A stretch of 64,000 bases of DNA from Bog-756 sp963738545. Its GTDB lineage: Bacteria > Actinomycetota > Acidimicrobiia > Acidimicrobiales > RAAP-2. Positions 1 to 8,536 of the stretch are shown here, piece by piece. The number at the start of each line of letters is the position of its first letter. Position 1 is the first letter of the stretch. Location of the stretch: the NCBI GenBank assembly GCA_963738545.1, contig CAVTXA010000008.1, forward strand, positions 868,001-932,000, in the 5' to 3' direction. The position numbers and the translations under genes were made by a program. The notes under the pieces were generated by a model that did no database searches, was not told the origin of the DNA, and saw only the letters and a program-made list of their open reading frames with translations.

Positions 1-2
1 GC

Positions 3-608
3 CACCACGACGCGTCGGAGCTCTCCCACTACTCGGCGGGCACCGCCGATGTCGAGTTCCTCTTCCCGTGGGGATGGGACGAGTTGGAGGGCATCGCCAA
101 CCGGACCGACTTCGACCTGCTGGCCCACGCCGCCGCCTCCGGGGAGCGCCTGGAGTACTTCGACCAGGCGTCGGGCGAGCGCTACGTGCCCTACGTCATC
201 GAGCCCGCCGCCGGGGCCACCCGCACCATGATGGCCTTCCTGCTCGCCGCCTACCACGAGGACGAGGTCGGGGGTGAGGCCCGTGCCGTGCTGCGCCTGC
301 ACCCGAGGCTGGCGCCCTATCAGGTGGGCGTGCTGCCGCTGTCGAAGAAGGAGACCCTCGAGCCCCTGGCCCGCCAGGTGCTGGCCTCGCTGCAGCCCCA
401 CTTCATGTGCGACTACGACACCACCCAGTCCATCGGGAAGCGCTACCGCCGACAGGACGAGGTGGGGACGCCCTGGTGCGTCACCGTGGACTTCGACTCG
501 CTCGAGGACCACGCCGTGACCGTGCGGGACCGCGACACGACCGAGCAGGTCCGGGTGCCCCTCGACGGTCTGGTGGCCGAGCTGCGGTCGAGGTCGGACC
601 GGGCCTGA
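3..608 (+). CDS. glyS: Glycyl-tRNA synthetase, C-terminal part (5' end outside window)
   Basis: Class II aminoacyl-tRNA synthetase that charges tRNA-Gly in the cytoplasm. The visible part covers the end of the catalytic core and the anticodon-binding domain. The motif-3 region reads EPAAGATRTMMAFL, with the class II arginine in GATR, and is preceded by the FPWGWDELEGIANRTDFDL stretch typical of the single-chain (alpha2, archaeal/actinobacterial) GlyRS. The anticodon-binding domain follows (LRLHPRLAPYQVGVLPL, then VTVDFDSLEDHAVTVRDRDT). The frame is open from the first complete codon of the window, so the gene starts upstream. The call is secure from several conserved blocks. A short GCCCC-CTC-GGGGC hairpin lies just after the stop. 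Confidence 0.93.
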   Translation, partial: HHDASELSHYSAGTADVEFLFPWGWDELEGIANRTDFDLLAHAAASGERLEYFDQASGERYVPYVIEPAAGATRTMMAFLLAAYHEDEVGGEARAVLRLHPRLAPYQVGVLPLSKKETLEPLARQVLASLQPHFMCDYDTTQSIGKRYRRQDEVGTPWCVTVDFDSLEDHAVTVRDRDTTEQVRVPLDGLVAELRSRSDRA

Positions 609-621
609 GCCCCCTCGGGGC
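609..621 (+). terminator. Short GC hairpin after glyS
   Basis: GCCCC, a 3-nt loop and GGGGC lie directly after the glyS stop codon. There is no T-run, so it is only a weak candidate for a transcription stop between glyS and the surface-protein gene. Confidence 0.25.
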
Positions 622-676
622 GGCGGCGACCACCCCCATCACCGTCGGGGCACAGTCCGTATGGGATCATCGCCCG

Positions 677-2716
677 GTGAGACAGGGGACCCGCAGGAGC
701 GCGCCGGCGAGGTTGGGCGCCGCCCTGGTGGTCCTGGCCGGCCTGTGCGGGACCGGGCTGGTAGTGGCCACGGGCGGGGGTGCGGCGCTGGCCGCCGCGG
801 TCAATCCCTACCAGGTGACCTTCGTGGCCCGGGAGTGCCCGGAGTACACCGACATCATGGCCAACCTGGCCCGCAACAACATCCAGGAGAGCCAGCAGGA
901 TCTCGGTCCCGACAGCGTCTACTCCTCGGGCCAGCCCATCGCGCCCTCCATCGAGGCGGCCAACGACCCCGGCTGCACCCCGCTCAACGGTTGGCAGTTC
1001 ACCTTTGGCAACGGCATCAACGGCCAGACGCCGGGCTCCCACCTCTCCCGGGTGTCCAACCCGGTCTCCCCGCCGATCACTGTGCAGCCGTCGGTGCCCC
1101 TGCTCGACGCCCAGGGCAATCCGACCGGCCAGTCCATTGCCGCCGCCACCACGGTCACCCTGACCCAGGCCCAGGTCACTGCGGCCCTCAACCACCAGCT
1201 GTGGGTGCAGGGCGGGACCCCGACCGACCCACTGGGCACGGCCACCTTCGCCAACCGCTACGCCTTCGGGGCGCTCCGGTGCGCCGTCGACAACCTCAAC
1301 GGGGACAACGTCGAGTGGGTCGGCTTCCCGTCGGGCCAGACCAACGTGTTCTGCTACTACTACGCCGTCGACCAGACCCCGGCTCCGGGCACCATCGTGG
1401 TCCAAAAGCAGCTGAACGTCGGTGAGCCCGAGGCCAACACCTTCCAGTTCCAGGGGAACGTCTCCTACAACCCGGGAGCCACCCCGAGTCCCGACGACAA
1501 CCCGTTCGAGATCACGGTGCCGGCCAGCACGTCATCGCCCAGCGCACCGGTGGGGAGCATCTCGTTCGTCCGATCGTCAGGGGTCTCCTGGCACTTCACC
1601 GAGCTGCCCAATCCCGGGTGGTCCGACCCGGCTGCGCCCACCTGTGTGGGCGGGACCGTCGCCATCACCGGGGCCCAGGTCACGCTGACCCTGGCCCCGG
1701 GGGCTACGGTGACCTGCACCTACACCGACTCCCGTCCGGACCCGCCGTCCAACCCCACCCTCTCTGTGCTCAAGCAGACCACCGGGGCGGTCGGCGGCCC
1801 CTTCCCCATCACGGTGACAGATCCCACGGCCACGGTGACGCCGCTGGTGGCCACCACCACGGCCCCCGACGAGCCGGTGGCGGCCACCCTGGCCGGCGGC
1901 GCGGCCTTCAACCCCCTGCTCGTGTCCGGGACCTACACCTTCGCCGAGGACCTGAGCTCGGTCAACGCCGGGGGCGGGGGCAGCTGGGCCCTCACCGGCT
2001 TCAACTGCGACGGTGAGGCGGGCACCCCGGTGCCGGGCAATCCGACCGCCTTCACCTTCGCCTACCCGCCCACGACACCACTGCCGGCGCCGGGTGACTC
2101 ACTCGAGTGCACCTTCACCAACCAGCTCACCCCGGCCGGCAGCCTCACCATCACCAAGACCACCACCGGGGGCGTGGGCACGACGGCCTTCGTGGTCACT
2201 CCGGTCGCCGACCCCACCGACACCACGGTGCCGGGCGACACCACCGACCCCGTGCTGACGGCCACGACCACCCAGGCCGGGGTGCCGGTCACCGCCGGCC
2301 AGACGGCGGGGAGCCCGCTCAACCCCCTGGAGCTGGGCCAGTACTCGGTCGTGGAGGAGGGTCCGGAGAGCTCGACGCTCGGGGCGTGGTCGCCGGTCTC
2401 GATCTCGTGCAACGGGGCCTCGACCGACCCGACGGCATCGGACGTCCTAGTCACCCTCACGGCCGCCGACCCCCACGTCACGTGCGCCTTCACCAACGCC
2501 TTCGCCGCCATCGAGCAGAACACGACGTCCTCCACTACGGCCCCGGCCCCCGCGCCGGTGGTGCCCGCCCTGGCCTCGACCGGAACCGACGTCCGGCCGC
2601 CCCTGATCCTCGCCCTGGCCCTGGCCCTGGCGGGTTCGTCGCTGCTGGTCATCGACCGCCTGCGCCGCCGGCGACCGGCGGCCCCGCTGTCCCGGGACGA
2701 CGATCAGCCCGACTGA
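677..2716 (+). CDS. Secreted surface protein with LASTG sortase signal
   Basis: Predicted cell-wall-anchored protein of about 679 residues. A GTG start gives an N-terminus with basic residues and a hydrophobic stretch ending in ALAAAVNP, a good Sec signal peptide; the same frame stays open further upstream over glyS but that part reads as shadow. The middle holds beta-rich, Thr/Pro-rich modules, at least three of which share a TxxxKTTTG...CTFTN pattern resembling DUF5979/SpaA-like stalk domains. The C-terminus has LASTG, then a hydrophobic helix (PPLILALALALAGSSLLV), an RLRRRR stop and an acidic tail, which is the layout of a sortase substrate. LAxTG is the signal of class E sortases, and a class E sortase starts 4 bp downstream, so the two are probably co-transcribed. 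The exact role (adhesin, stalk or envelope coat) cannot be read from the sequence. Confidence 0.8.
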   Translation: MRQGTRRSAPARLGAALVVLAGLCGTGLVVATGGGAALAAAVNPYQVTFVARECPEYTDIMANLARNNIQESQQDLGPDSVYSSGQPIAPSIEAANDPGCTPLNGWQFTFGNGINGQTPGSHLSRVSNPVSPPITVQPSVPLLDAQGNPTGQSIAAATTVTLTQAQVTAALNHQLWVQGGTPTDPLGTATFANRYAFGALRCAVDNLNGDNVEWVGFPSGQTNVFCYYYAVDQTPAPGTIVVQKQLNVGEPEANTFQFQGNVSYNPGATPSPDDNPFEITVPASTSSPSAPVGSISFVRSSGVSWHFTELPNPGWSDPAAPTCVGGTVAITGAQVTLTLAPGATVTCTYTDSRPDPPSNPTLSVLKQTTGAVGGPFPITVTDPTATVTPLVATTTAPDEPVAATLAGGAAFNPLLVSGTYTFAEDLSSVNAGGGGSWALTGFNCDGEAGTPVPGNPTAFTFAYPPTTPLPAPGDSLECTFTNQLTPAGSLTITKTTTGGVGTTAFVVTPVADPTDTTVPGDTTDPVLTATTTQAGVPVTAGQTAGSPLNPLELGQYSVVEEGPESSTLGAWSPVSISCNGASTDPTASDVLVTLTAADPHVTCAFTNAFAAIEQNTTSSTTAPAPAPVVPALASTGTDVRPPLILALALALAGSSLLVIDRLRRRRPAAPLSRDDDQPD

Positions 2717-2720
2717 GCCC

Positions 2721-3623
2721 GTGCATCGGAGGCCCCGCCGCTCGTTCCTGGCCACGGCGGGCCGGATCCTGCTGGCCCTGTCCGTGCTGGTGGTGCTGTT
2801 CGTCGGCTACCAGCTCTGGGGCACCGGCATCGTCCAGGCCCGCCAGCAGGCCTCGCTGCGCTCGCGCTTCGAGCGATCGCTGGTCCATCGGCGAGACGCC
2901 ACCGCCACCAGCGCATCCGGGGTCCCCGCTACCCCGGGGCCGCCCACCACCGACCCGGGGGTCGGGCAGCCGGTGGGAACCCTGGCCATCCCCAGGATCG
3001 GGCTGGACCAGGTGGTGGTGGAGGGTACGGGCCCGGCCCAGCTGGCCGCCGGGCCCGGCCACTATCCGGGCACCCCGCTCCCCGGGCAGCAGGGGAACGC
3101 GGCGATCGCCGGCCACCGCACCACCCACGGGCGGCCCTTCTACGATCTCGACGCCCTGGTGTCCGGGGACCCGATCACGGTGACCACGTTGCAGGGCACC
3201 TTCCACTACGCCGTCATCCGCTCCGAGGTGGTGGCGCCCACCGATGTGGCCGTACTCGACCCGTCGTCGGACCCGGAGCTGACGCTGACCACCTGCACAC
3301 CGCGCTACAGCGCCGCCCAGCGCCTGGTGGTGGTGGCGCGGCTGGTGGCACCGTCCGCCGCGGCGCCCACCCCGGTCGGCCGGCCGTCAGGGATCCGGGT
3401 GGTGGACGCCGGGGTCGATCCGCTCCACCGGGTCGTCAACTGGCTCTGGCTGGGCGTGTGGGGGCTGGCCGGGGCGGCCCTGGTCGTGCTAGTGGTGCTG
3501 GCCCGACGACGCCTCGGGGCGCACCGGGCGTGGTTGGCCCCGCTGGCGGCCGCCCCGGTGGCCCTGGTCGTGCTGTTCTTTGCCTTCGGGGCGGTCAACG
3601 CCCTGCTGCCGGCCAGCTTCTGA
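2721..3623 (+). CDS. Class E sortase
   Basis: Transpeptidase that cleaves the sorting signal and joins surface proteins to the cell wall, acting outside the membrane. The 300-residue protein has an N-terminal membrane anchor (about 14-33) and a low-complexity linker. The sortase fold has the catalytic His at about 132 (AIAGHRTTHG), Cys at about 192 (LTLTTCTPRYSA) and Arg at about 201. The TxTTC..R spacing and the extra C-terminal membrane segments (about 235-265 and 275-297) fit the class E group of actinobacteria. It begins with GTG 4 bp after the LASTG protein, so the pair looks like a dedicated enzyme-substrate unit. Confidence 0.9.
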   Translation: MHRRPRRSFLATAGRILLALSVLVVLFVGYQLWGTGIVQARQQASLRSRFERSLVHRRDATATSASGVPATPGPPTTDPGVGQPVGTLAIPRIGLDQVVVEGTGPAQLAAGPGHYPGTPLPGQQGNAAIAGHRTTHGRPFYDLDALVSGDPITVTTLQGTFHYAVIRSEVVAPTDVAVLDPSSDPELTLTTCTPRYSAAQRLVVVARLVAPSAAAPTPVGRPSGIRVVDAGVDPLHRVVNWLWLGVWGLAGAALVVLVVLARRRLGAHRAWLAPLAAAPVALVVLFFAFGAVNALLPASF

Positions 3624-3758
3624 GGGGTGGCGCACGGGGCGGTCGCCCCGCCCGATCGTCGATGGTCCGGACAGGCGCCAGGTAGGCTCGAGGTGCGGGC
3701 CCATGGACGCCGTCCGGTTGGGTCCGCACTCCGCAACCACCCCAAGGAACCCGTACCG

Positions 3759-6467
3759 ATGCCCTTCGTCTTCGACTTCGACCACACCCACCGCAAGCCT
3801 CCCATGGAGATGAAGGACCTCCTCGGGGGCAAGGGGGCCAACCTGGCCGAGATGACCTCCGTGCTGGAACTGCCCGTGCCGCCCGGCTTCACCATCGGCA
3901 CCACGGCCTGCCGCAGCTACATGGAGGGGGGGTGGCCCGAGGGACTGACCGCCGAGGTGGCCAAGGCCCGCCTCCGCCTGGAGAAGAAGATGGGTAAGCG
4001 CATCGGCGACCCGAGCGACCCCCTGTTGGTGTCGGTGCGGTCCGGGGCCAAGTTCTCGATGCCCGGGATGATGGACACCGTCCTCAACCTCGGGCTCAAC
4101 GACCACTCCGTCGAGGGCCTGGCCAAGCAGACCGACGACGAGCGCTTCGCCTTCGACTCCTACCGGCGGTTCATCGCCATGTACGGCCGGATCGTGCTGG
4201 ACATCCCCGGCGACGAGTTCGACGCCCTCCTCGACGCGGCCAAGGAGCTGGCCGGCACGACGTCGGACGCCGGTGTGCCCGTCGAGCTGCTGCGCTACCT
4301 GGTCGACGCCTACCAGCAGATCGTGGAGCGCCACACCGGCAAGCCCTTCCCCCAGGATCCCGACGAGCAGCTGCGGGGGGCCATCGAGGCTGTCTTCGCG
4401 TCGTGGGACGGGCCGAGGGCCGTGGCCTACCGGGTGCGCGAACGCATCGCCCACGATCTCGGGACCGCTGTCAACGTGCAGGCCATGGTGTTCGGCAACC
4501 GTGACGACACCTCGGGGACGGGGGTCGGCTTCACCCGCGACCCGGCCACCGGCGCCACCGGTGAGTACGGGGACTTCCTGGTCAACGCCCAGGGTGAGGA
4601 CGTGGTGGCCGGCATCCGCAACACCGAGCCGCTGTCCGCTCTGAAGGACGAGTTCCCGACCATCCACGCCGAGCTGTTGGCCATCTTCGCCCGGCTGGAG
4701 GGTCACTACCGGGACATGTGCGACACCGAGTTCACCATCGAACAGGGCAAGCTCTGGATGCTGCAGACCCGGGTAGGCAAGCGCACCGGTCGGGCGGCCC
4801 TGAGGATGGCGGTGGACATGGTCGGGGAGAAGGCCATCAAACTGACCAAGGAGGAGGCGCTGGACCGCATCACCGGCGAACACCTCGAGCAGGTCCTCCA
4901 CCCCCAGTTCTCCGGATCCGGCCACACCGTCCTGGCCCGAGGCCTCGGGGCCTCCCCCGGGGCCGCCGTGGGCCGGGTCTACCTGACCGCCGACGACGCT
5001 CAGGCCGCGGCGGAGCGGGGCGAGAAGGTGGTGCTGGTCCGGAGTGAGACGTCGCCCGAGGACGTGCACGGGATGCTGGCCGCCGAGGGCATCCTGACCG
5101 CCCGGGGCGGGCTGGTCAGCCACGCCGCCGTGGTGGCCCGGGGATGGGGCAAGCCGGCCGTGGTGGGCGCCGAGGCGCTGCGCATCGCCGGCTCGTCGTT
5201 CACGGTGGACGGCACCGTGGTCAACGAGGGGGACTGGATCTCCGTCGACGGGACCAACGGGACGGTGATGCTGGGCCAGGTGCCGGTGACCGCGGGCGAG
5301 ACGCCCCCCGAGTTCGAGACCATCCTCGGCTGGGCGGACCAGGTCCGGGCGGGCCACCTCGGGGTCCGGGCCAACGCCGACACCGGACCGGACGCCGCCA
5401 ACGCCCGCCGCCACGGGGCCGAGGGCATCGGACTGTGTCGGACCGAGCACATGTTCCTGGCCGAGGACCGTCTCCCGGTCGTGCGCCGGATGATCCTGGC
5501 CTCGACGCCCGAGGAGGAGGAAGAGGCCCTGGAGGCCCTCCGGGTGGCCCAGCGCTCCGACTTCGTGGACATCCTGGAGGCCATGGACGCCCTGCCGGTG
5601 ACCATCCGCCTGCTCGACCCGCCCCTGCACGAGTTCCTCCCCGACACCCAGGAGCTGGCCATCAAGGAGGCCACCACCGGACTCACCGAGGAGGAGACCC
5701 GTCTGTACGAGGCGGCCAAGACCTGGCACGAGTTCAACCCCATGCTCGGCACCCGCGGGGTGCGCCTCGGCGTGATCAAGCCGGGCCTCTACGCCATGCA
5801 GGTCCGGGCCCTCATGGAGGCGGCCCTCGACCGGGTGGCGGCGGGGGGACATCCCATCGTGGAGATCATGATCCCGTTGACCGTGTCGCGAGAGGAGCTG
5901 GCCCTCGCCCGTTCGTGGGTCGAGGGAGCCATCGCCGCGGCCCTGGCCACGACGGGGGCCTCCGGGGCCGAGCAGGGGAAGATGGAGGTGCTGATCGGCA
6001 CCATGATCGAGACACCCCGTGCCGCCCTCCGGGCCGGCGAGATCGCCGAGGAGGCCGACTTCTTCTCCTTCGGCACCAACGACCTCACGCAGATGACCTT
6101 CGGCTTCAGTCGGGACGATGTCGAGGGCCGCATGATGTCCGCCTACCTCGAGCAGGGGCTCCTCAAGAGGAACCCCTTCGAGGTGGTCGATCCCGACGGC
6201 GTCGGGGAGCTGGTGCGCCTGGGGGTGGAGCGGGGCCGGGCCACCCGTCCGAGCCTCAAGATCGGCGTGTGCGGCGAGCACGGGGGCGACCCCGAGTCCA
6301 TCGCCACCTTCGCCGCTGCCGGGCTGGACTATGTGAGCTGCTCGCCCTTCCGGGTGCCCATCGCCCGCCTGGCCGCCGCCCAGGCCGTGCTGGCCGGCCT
6401 GACCACGTTCAAGGGTCCCAAGGCCAAGTCGTCCTCGGGGAAGGCGAAGGCCAAGGCCAAGCGGTAG
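3759..6467 (+). CDS. ppdK: Pyruvate, phosphate dikinase
   Basis: Interconverts pyruvate + ATP + Pi and PEP + AMP + PPi, linking glycolysis and gluconeogenesis in the cytosol. The chosen ATG gives MPFVFDFDHTH, is preceded by AAGGAA, and yields about 902 residues, close to the family norm; the frame is open further upstream but that part does not look coding. Blocks in order: N-terminal ATP-grasp region (GGKGANLAEMTSVLELPVP), the phosphohistidine swivel domain with the catalytic His near residue 455 (GGLVSHAAVVARGWGKP), and the PEP/pyruvate TIM barrel with the catalytic Cys near 838 (GVCGEHGGDPES). The C-terminus is lysine-rich (KAKSSSGKAKAKAKR), an unusual tail. It stands alone between the sortase gene and dnaG. 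Confidence 0.96.
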   Translation: MPFVFDFDHTHRKPPMEMKDLLGGKGANLAEMTSVLELPVPPGFTIGTTACRSYMEGGWPEGLTAEVAKARLRLEKKMGKRIGDPSDPLLVSVRSGAKFSMPGMMDTVLNLGLNDHSVEGLAKQTDDERFAFDSYRRFIAMYGRIVLDIPGDEFDALLDAAKELAGTTSDAGVPVELLRYLVDAYQQIVERHTGKPFPQDPDEQLRGAIEAVFASWDGPRAVAYRVRERIAHDLGTAVNVQAMVFGNRDDTSGTGVGFTRDPATGATGEYGDFLVNAQGEDVVAGIRNTEPLSALKDEFPTIHAELLAIFARLEGHYRDMCDTEFTIEQGKLWMLQTRVGKRTGRAALRMAVDMVGEKAIKLTKEEALDRITGEHLEQVLHPQFSGSGHTVLARGLGASPGAAVGRVYLTADDAQAAAERGEKVVLVRSETSPEDVHGMLAAEGILTARGGLVSHAAVVARGWGKPAVVGAEALRIAGSSFTVDGTVVNEGDWISVDGTNGTVMLGQVPVTAGETPPEFETILGWADQVRAGHLGVRANADTGPDAANARRHGAEGIGLCRTEHMFLAEDRLPVVRRMILASTPEEEEEALEALRVAQRSDFVDILEAMDALPVTIRLLDPPLHEFLPDTQELAIKEATTGLTEEETRLYEAAKTWHEFNPMLGTRGVRLGVIKPGLYAMQVRALMEAALDRVAAGGHPIVEIMIPLTVSREELALARSWVEGAIAAALATTGASGAEQGKMEVLIGTMIETPRAALRAGEIAEEADFFSFGTNDLTQMTFGFSRDDVEGRMMSAYLEQGLLKRNPFEVVDPDGVGELVRLGVERGRATRPSLKIGVCGEHGGDPESIATFAAAGLDYVSCSPFRVPIARLAAAQAVLAGLTTFKGPKAKSSSGKAKAKAKR

Positions 6468-6568
6468 GGCCGGCCGGCAGGGCCCCAGCCGGGTGGCCGG
6501 GAAGGGCCGGGAGCCGTCGGGCCACCGTGCGGACGGAGCCGGCCGGGGACGCGGTACCGTCATCACCC

Positions 6569-8536
6569 ATGGGCATCCCCGACGAGGACGTGGCCCGGGT
6601 CCGGGCGGAGACCGACATCGTCGCCCTGATCGGGGAGCACGCCGCGCTCAAGAAGGTGGGGCGTCGCTGGCAGGGCCTGTGCCCGTTCCACGGGGAGAAG
6701 ACGCCCTCGTTCAGCGTCAACGCCGAGGAGGGCTTCTACTACTGCTTCGGGTGCCAGGCCAAGGGCGACGCCATCAGCTTCGTGCGGGCCATCGAGCACC
6801 TGGACTTCGTCGACGCCGTGCGCCGCCTGGCCGACAAGGCCGGCATCACCATCCGAGAGGACGCCGCCTCGGGCCGGGACAGCCAGCGTCGCAAGATCTA
6901 CCTCGACGCCATGGAACAGGCCACCGAGTGGTACCACCAGCGCCTGTTGACCTCCCCCGACGCCGGCCAGGCCCGCGACTACCTGCGCAGCCGGGGCTAC
7001 GACGGGACGGTGGTCCGACGGTTCCGGTTGGGGTGGGCGCCCGACGACTGGGACGCCCTGTGCACCAGCATCGGTCTCGACGAGGAGTTGGCCGTGGGAG
7101 CCGGGCTGGGCTTCGTCAACCGTCGCCACCGTCTCCAGGACGCCTTCCGGGCCCGGGTCCTCTTTCCCATCTGCGATCCGTCGGGCCACCCGGTCGCCCT
7201 CGGTGGACGGGTCCTGCCGGGGAGCACGGACCCGGCCAAGTACAAGAACTCCTCGGAGACCCCCATCTACTCCAAGCGCAAGACGCTCTACGCCCTCAAC
7301 TGGGCCAAGCACGACATCATCGCCTCCGACGAGGTGGTGGTGTGCGAGGGGTACACCGACGTCATCGGGCTGTTCGGCGTGGGTGTGGAGCGGGCCGTGG
7401 CCACCTGCGGTACGGCCCTGGCCGAGGAGCACGTGAAACTCCTCCGGGGCTTCGCCTCCCGGGTGGTCCTGGCCTTCGACGCCGACGGGGCGGGACAGTC
7501 GGCCGCCGGCCGCTTCTATGAGTGGCAGCGCAAGCTGTCCATCGACGTGGCTGTGGCCGCCCTGCCCGAGGGCTCCGACCCCGGGGAGATGGCGCGGAGC
7601 GATCCCGACGGCCTGCGGGCCGCCATCGCCGGGGCCAAGCCGTTCCTCCAGTTCCGAGTGGACCGGATCCTCGATGCGGCCGAGCTGGGCACGCCCGAGG
7701 GGCGGGCCCGGGCGGCGGACTCGGCCCTGGCCGCGGTGGCTGAACACCCCGACAACCTGGTGCGGGACCAGTACCTCATGCAGGTGGCCGAGCGATGCCG
7801 GCTCGAGCCCGGCCTCCTGCGCGATCGGCTGGAGCAGCTGCGGCGGGACGGACCCCCTCCGGCTGAGGCGGCGCCGGGGAGGAGATCGGGCCGTCCCGCA
7901 CCGAGCGGCCCCCGTCGGGGTCCGGCCGCGAGCGGTCCCGACGACCTGTGGGTGCGTGAGCCCGAGGCCGACGCTGAGTGGGATGCCGACGGCTTCGACG
8001 GGGGTGGATCGTGGTCCGGCGACGACCGCTCCGGGGGGCCGGGCCGGAATGGGCCTACTCCGTTCGGGGGCCAGCGCCCGCGAGTCCCCGAGTTCCGTCC
8101 CGGCCTCGAGGCGCTGCGCCTGGCCATCCACCGGCCCGAGGAGGTGGCCGACCGGCTCGAGTCCGCCCTCTTCCGTGACGACCTCCAGCGGGAGGCGTTC
8201 GAGGTCCTGGCGGCCGCCGACACCGAGCCGCTCCACCAGGTCATCGAGGACGCCCGCCCCGAGGTCCGGGCCCTGTTGGTCCGGTTGACGGTGGAAGAGC
8301 CCCGAGGGGGCCCCGACGAGGTGGTGCTTCAGCTGGTGAGGGACGCGGCCAGGGGCCAACTGACCGCGATCACCGCTGAGGCGCGGACGTCCTCGGCCGC
8401 GGCGGCCGAGGCTGCCGAGGTGGCGTCCTGGGTCCAGGAGCTGGACGATCCGGTCCGCTCGGCGGAAGCGACGGCCAGGTTGGTAGCCTGGCTAGTGGTG
8501 AGGGCACAGACGACTACCGCGGAGGCCGGATCGTGA
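6569..8536 (+). CDS. dnaG: DNA primase DnaG
   Basis: Makes RNA primers for replication forks and interacts with the replicative helicase. About 655 residues. The CHC2 zinc finger is visible with C38, H41, C59 and C62 (CPFH...YYCFGC). The N-terminal catalytic domain follows, and then a TOPRIM domain (VVVCEGYTDVIGL, then VVLAFDADGAGQSA with the metal-binding acidic residues). A Pro/Gly/Arg-rich linker around residues 430-500 separates a C-terminal helicase-interaction domain. The ATG is the first in frame with a plausible N-terminus (MGIPDEDVARVRAETDIV), matching the family. Its stop overlaps the rpoD start by 4 bp, reflecting the ancient dnaG-rpoD arrangement. Confidence 0.96.
   Translation: MGIPDEDVARVRAETDIVALIGEHAALKKVGRRWQGLCPFHGEKTPSFSVNAEEGFYYCFGCQAKGDAISFVRAIEHLDFVDAVRRLADKAGITIREDAASGRDSQRRKIYLDAMEQATEWYHQRLLTSPDAGQARDYLRSRGYDGTVVRRFRLGWAPDDWDALCTSIGLDEELAVGAGLGFVNRRHRLQDAFRARVLFPICDPSGHPVALGGRVLPGSTDPAKYKNSSETPIYSKRKTLYALNWAKHDIIASDEVVVCEGYTDVIGLFGVGVERAVATCGTALAEEHVKLLRGFASRVVLAFDADGAGQSAAGRFYEWQRKLSIDVAVAALPEGSDPGEMARSDPDGLRAAIAGAKPFLQFRVDRILDAAELGTPEGRARAADSALAAVAEHPDNLVRDQYLMQVAERCRLEPGLLRDRLEQLRRDGPPPAEAAPGRRSGRPAPSGPRRGPAASGPDDLWVREPEADAEWDADGFDGGGSWSGDDRSGGPGRNGPTPFGGQRPRVPEFRPGLEALRLAIHRPEEVADRLESALFRDDLQREAFEVLAAADTEPLHQVIEDARPEVRALLVRLTVEEPRGGPDEVVLQLVRDAARGQLTAITAEARTSSAAAAEAAEVASWVQELDDPVRSAEATARLVAWLVVRAQTTTAEAGS

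Noticed and set aside
3489..6566. A 1025-codon minus-strand frame over ppdK
   Set aside because: Reads as low-complexity His/Gly/Arg-rich shadow of a GC-rich gene with clear conserved motifs on the other strand.
6563..8359. A 598-codon minus-strand frame over dnaG
   Set aside because: Same cause: the plus strand encodes an unmistakable primase, and the antisense protein has no domain.
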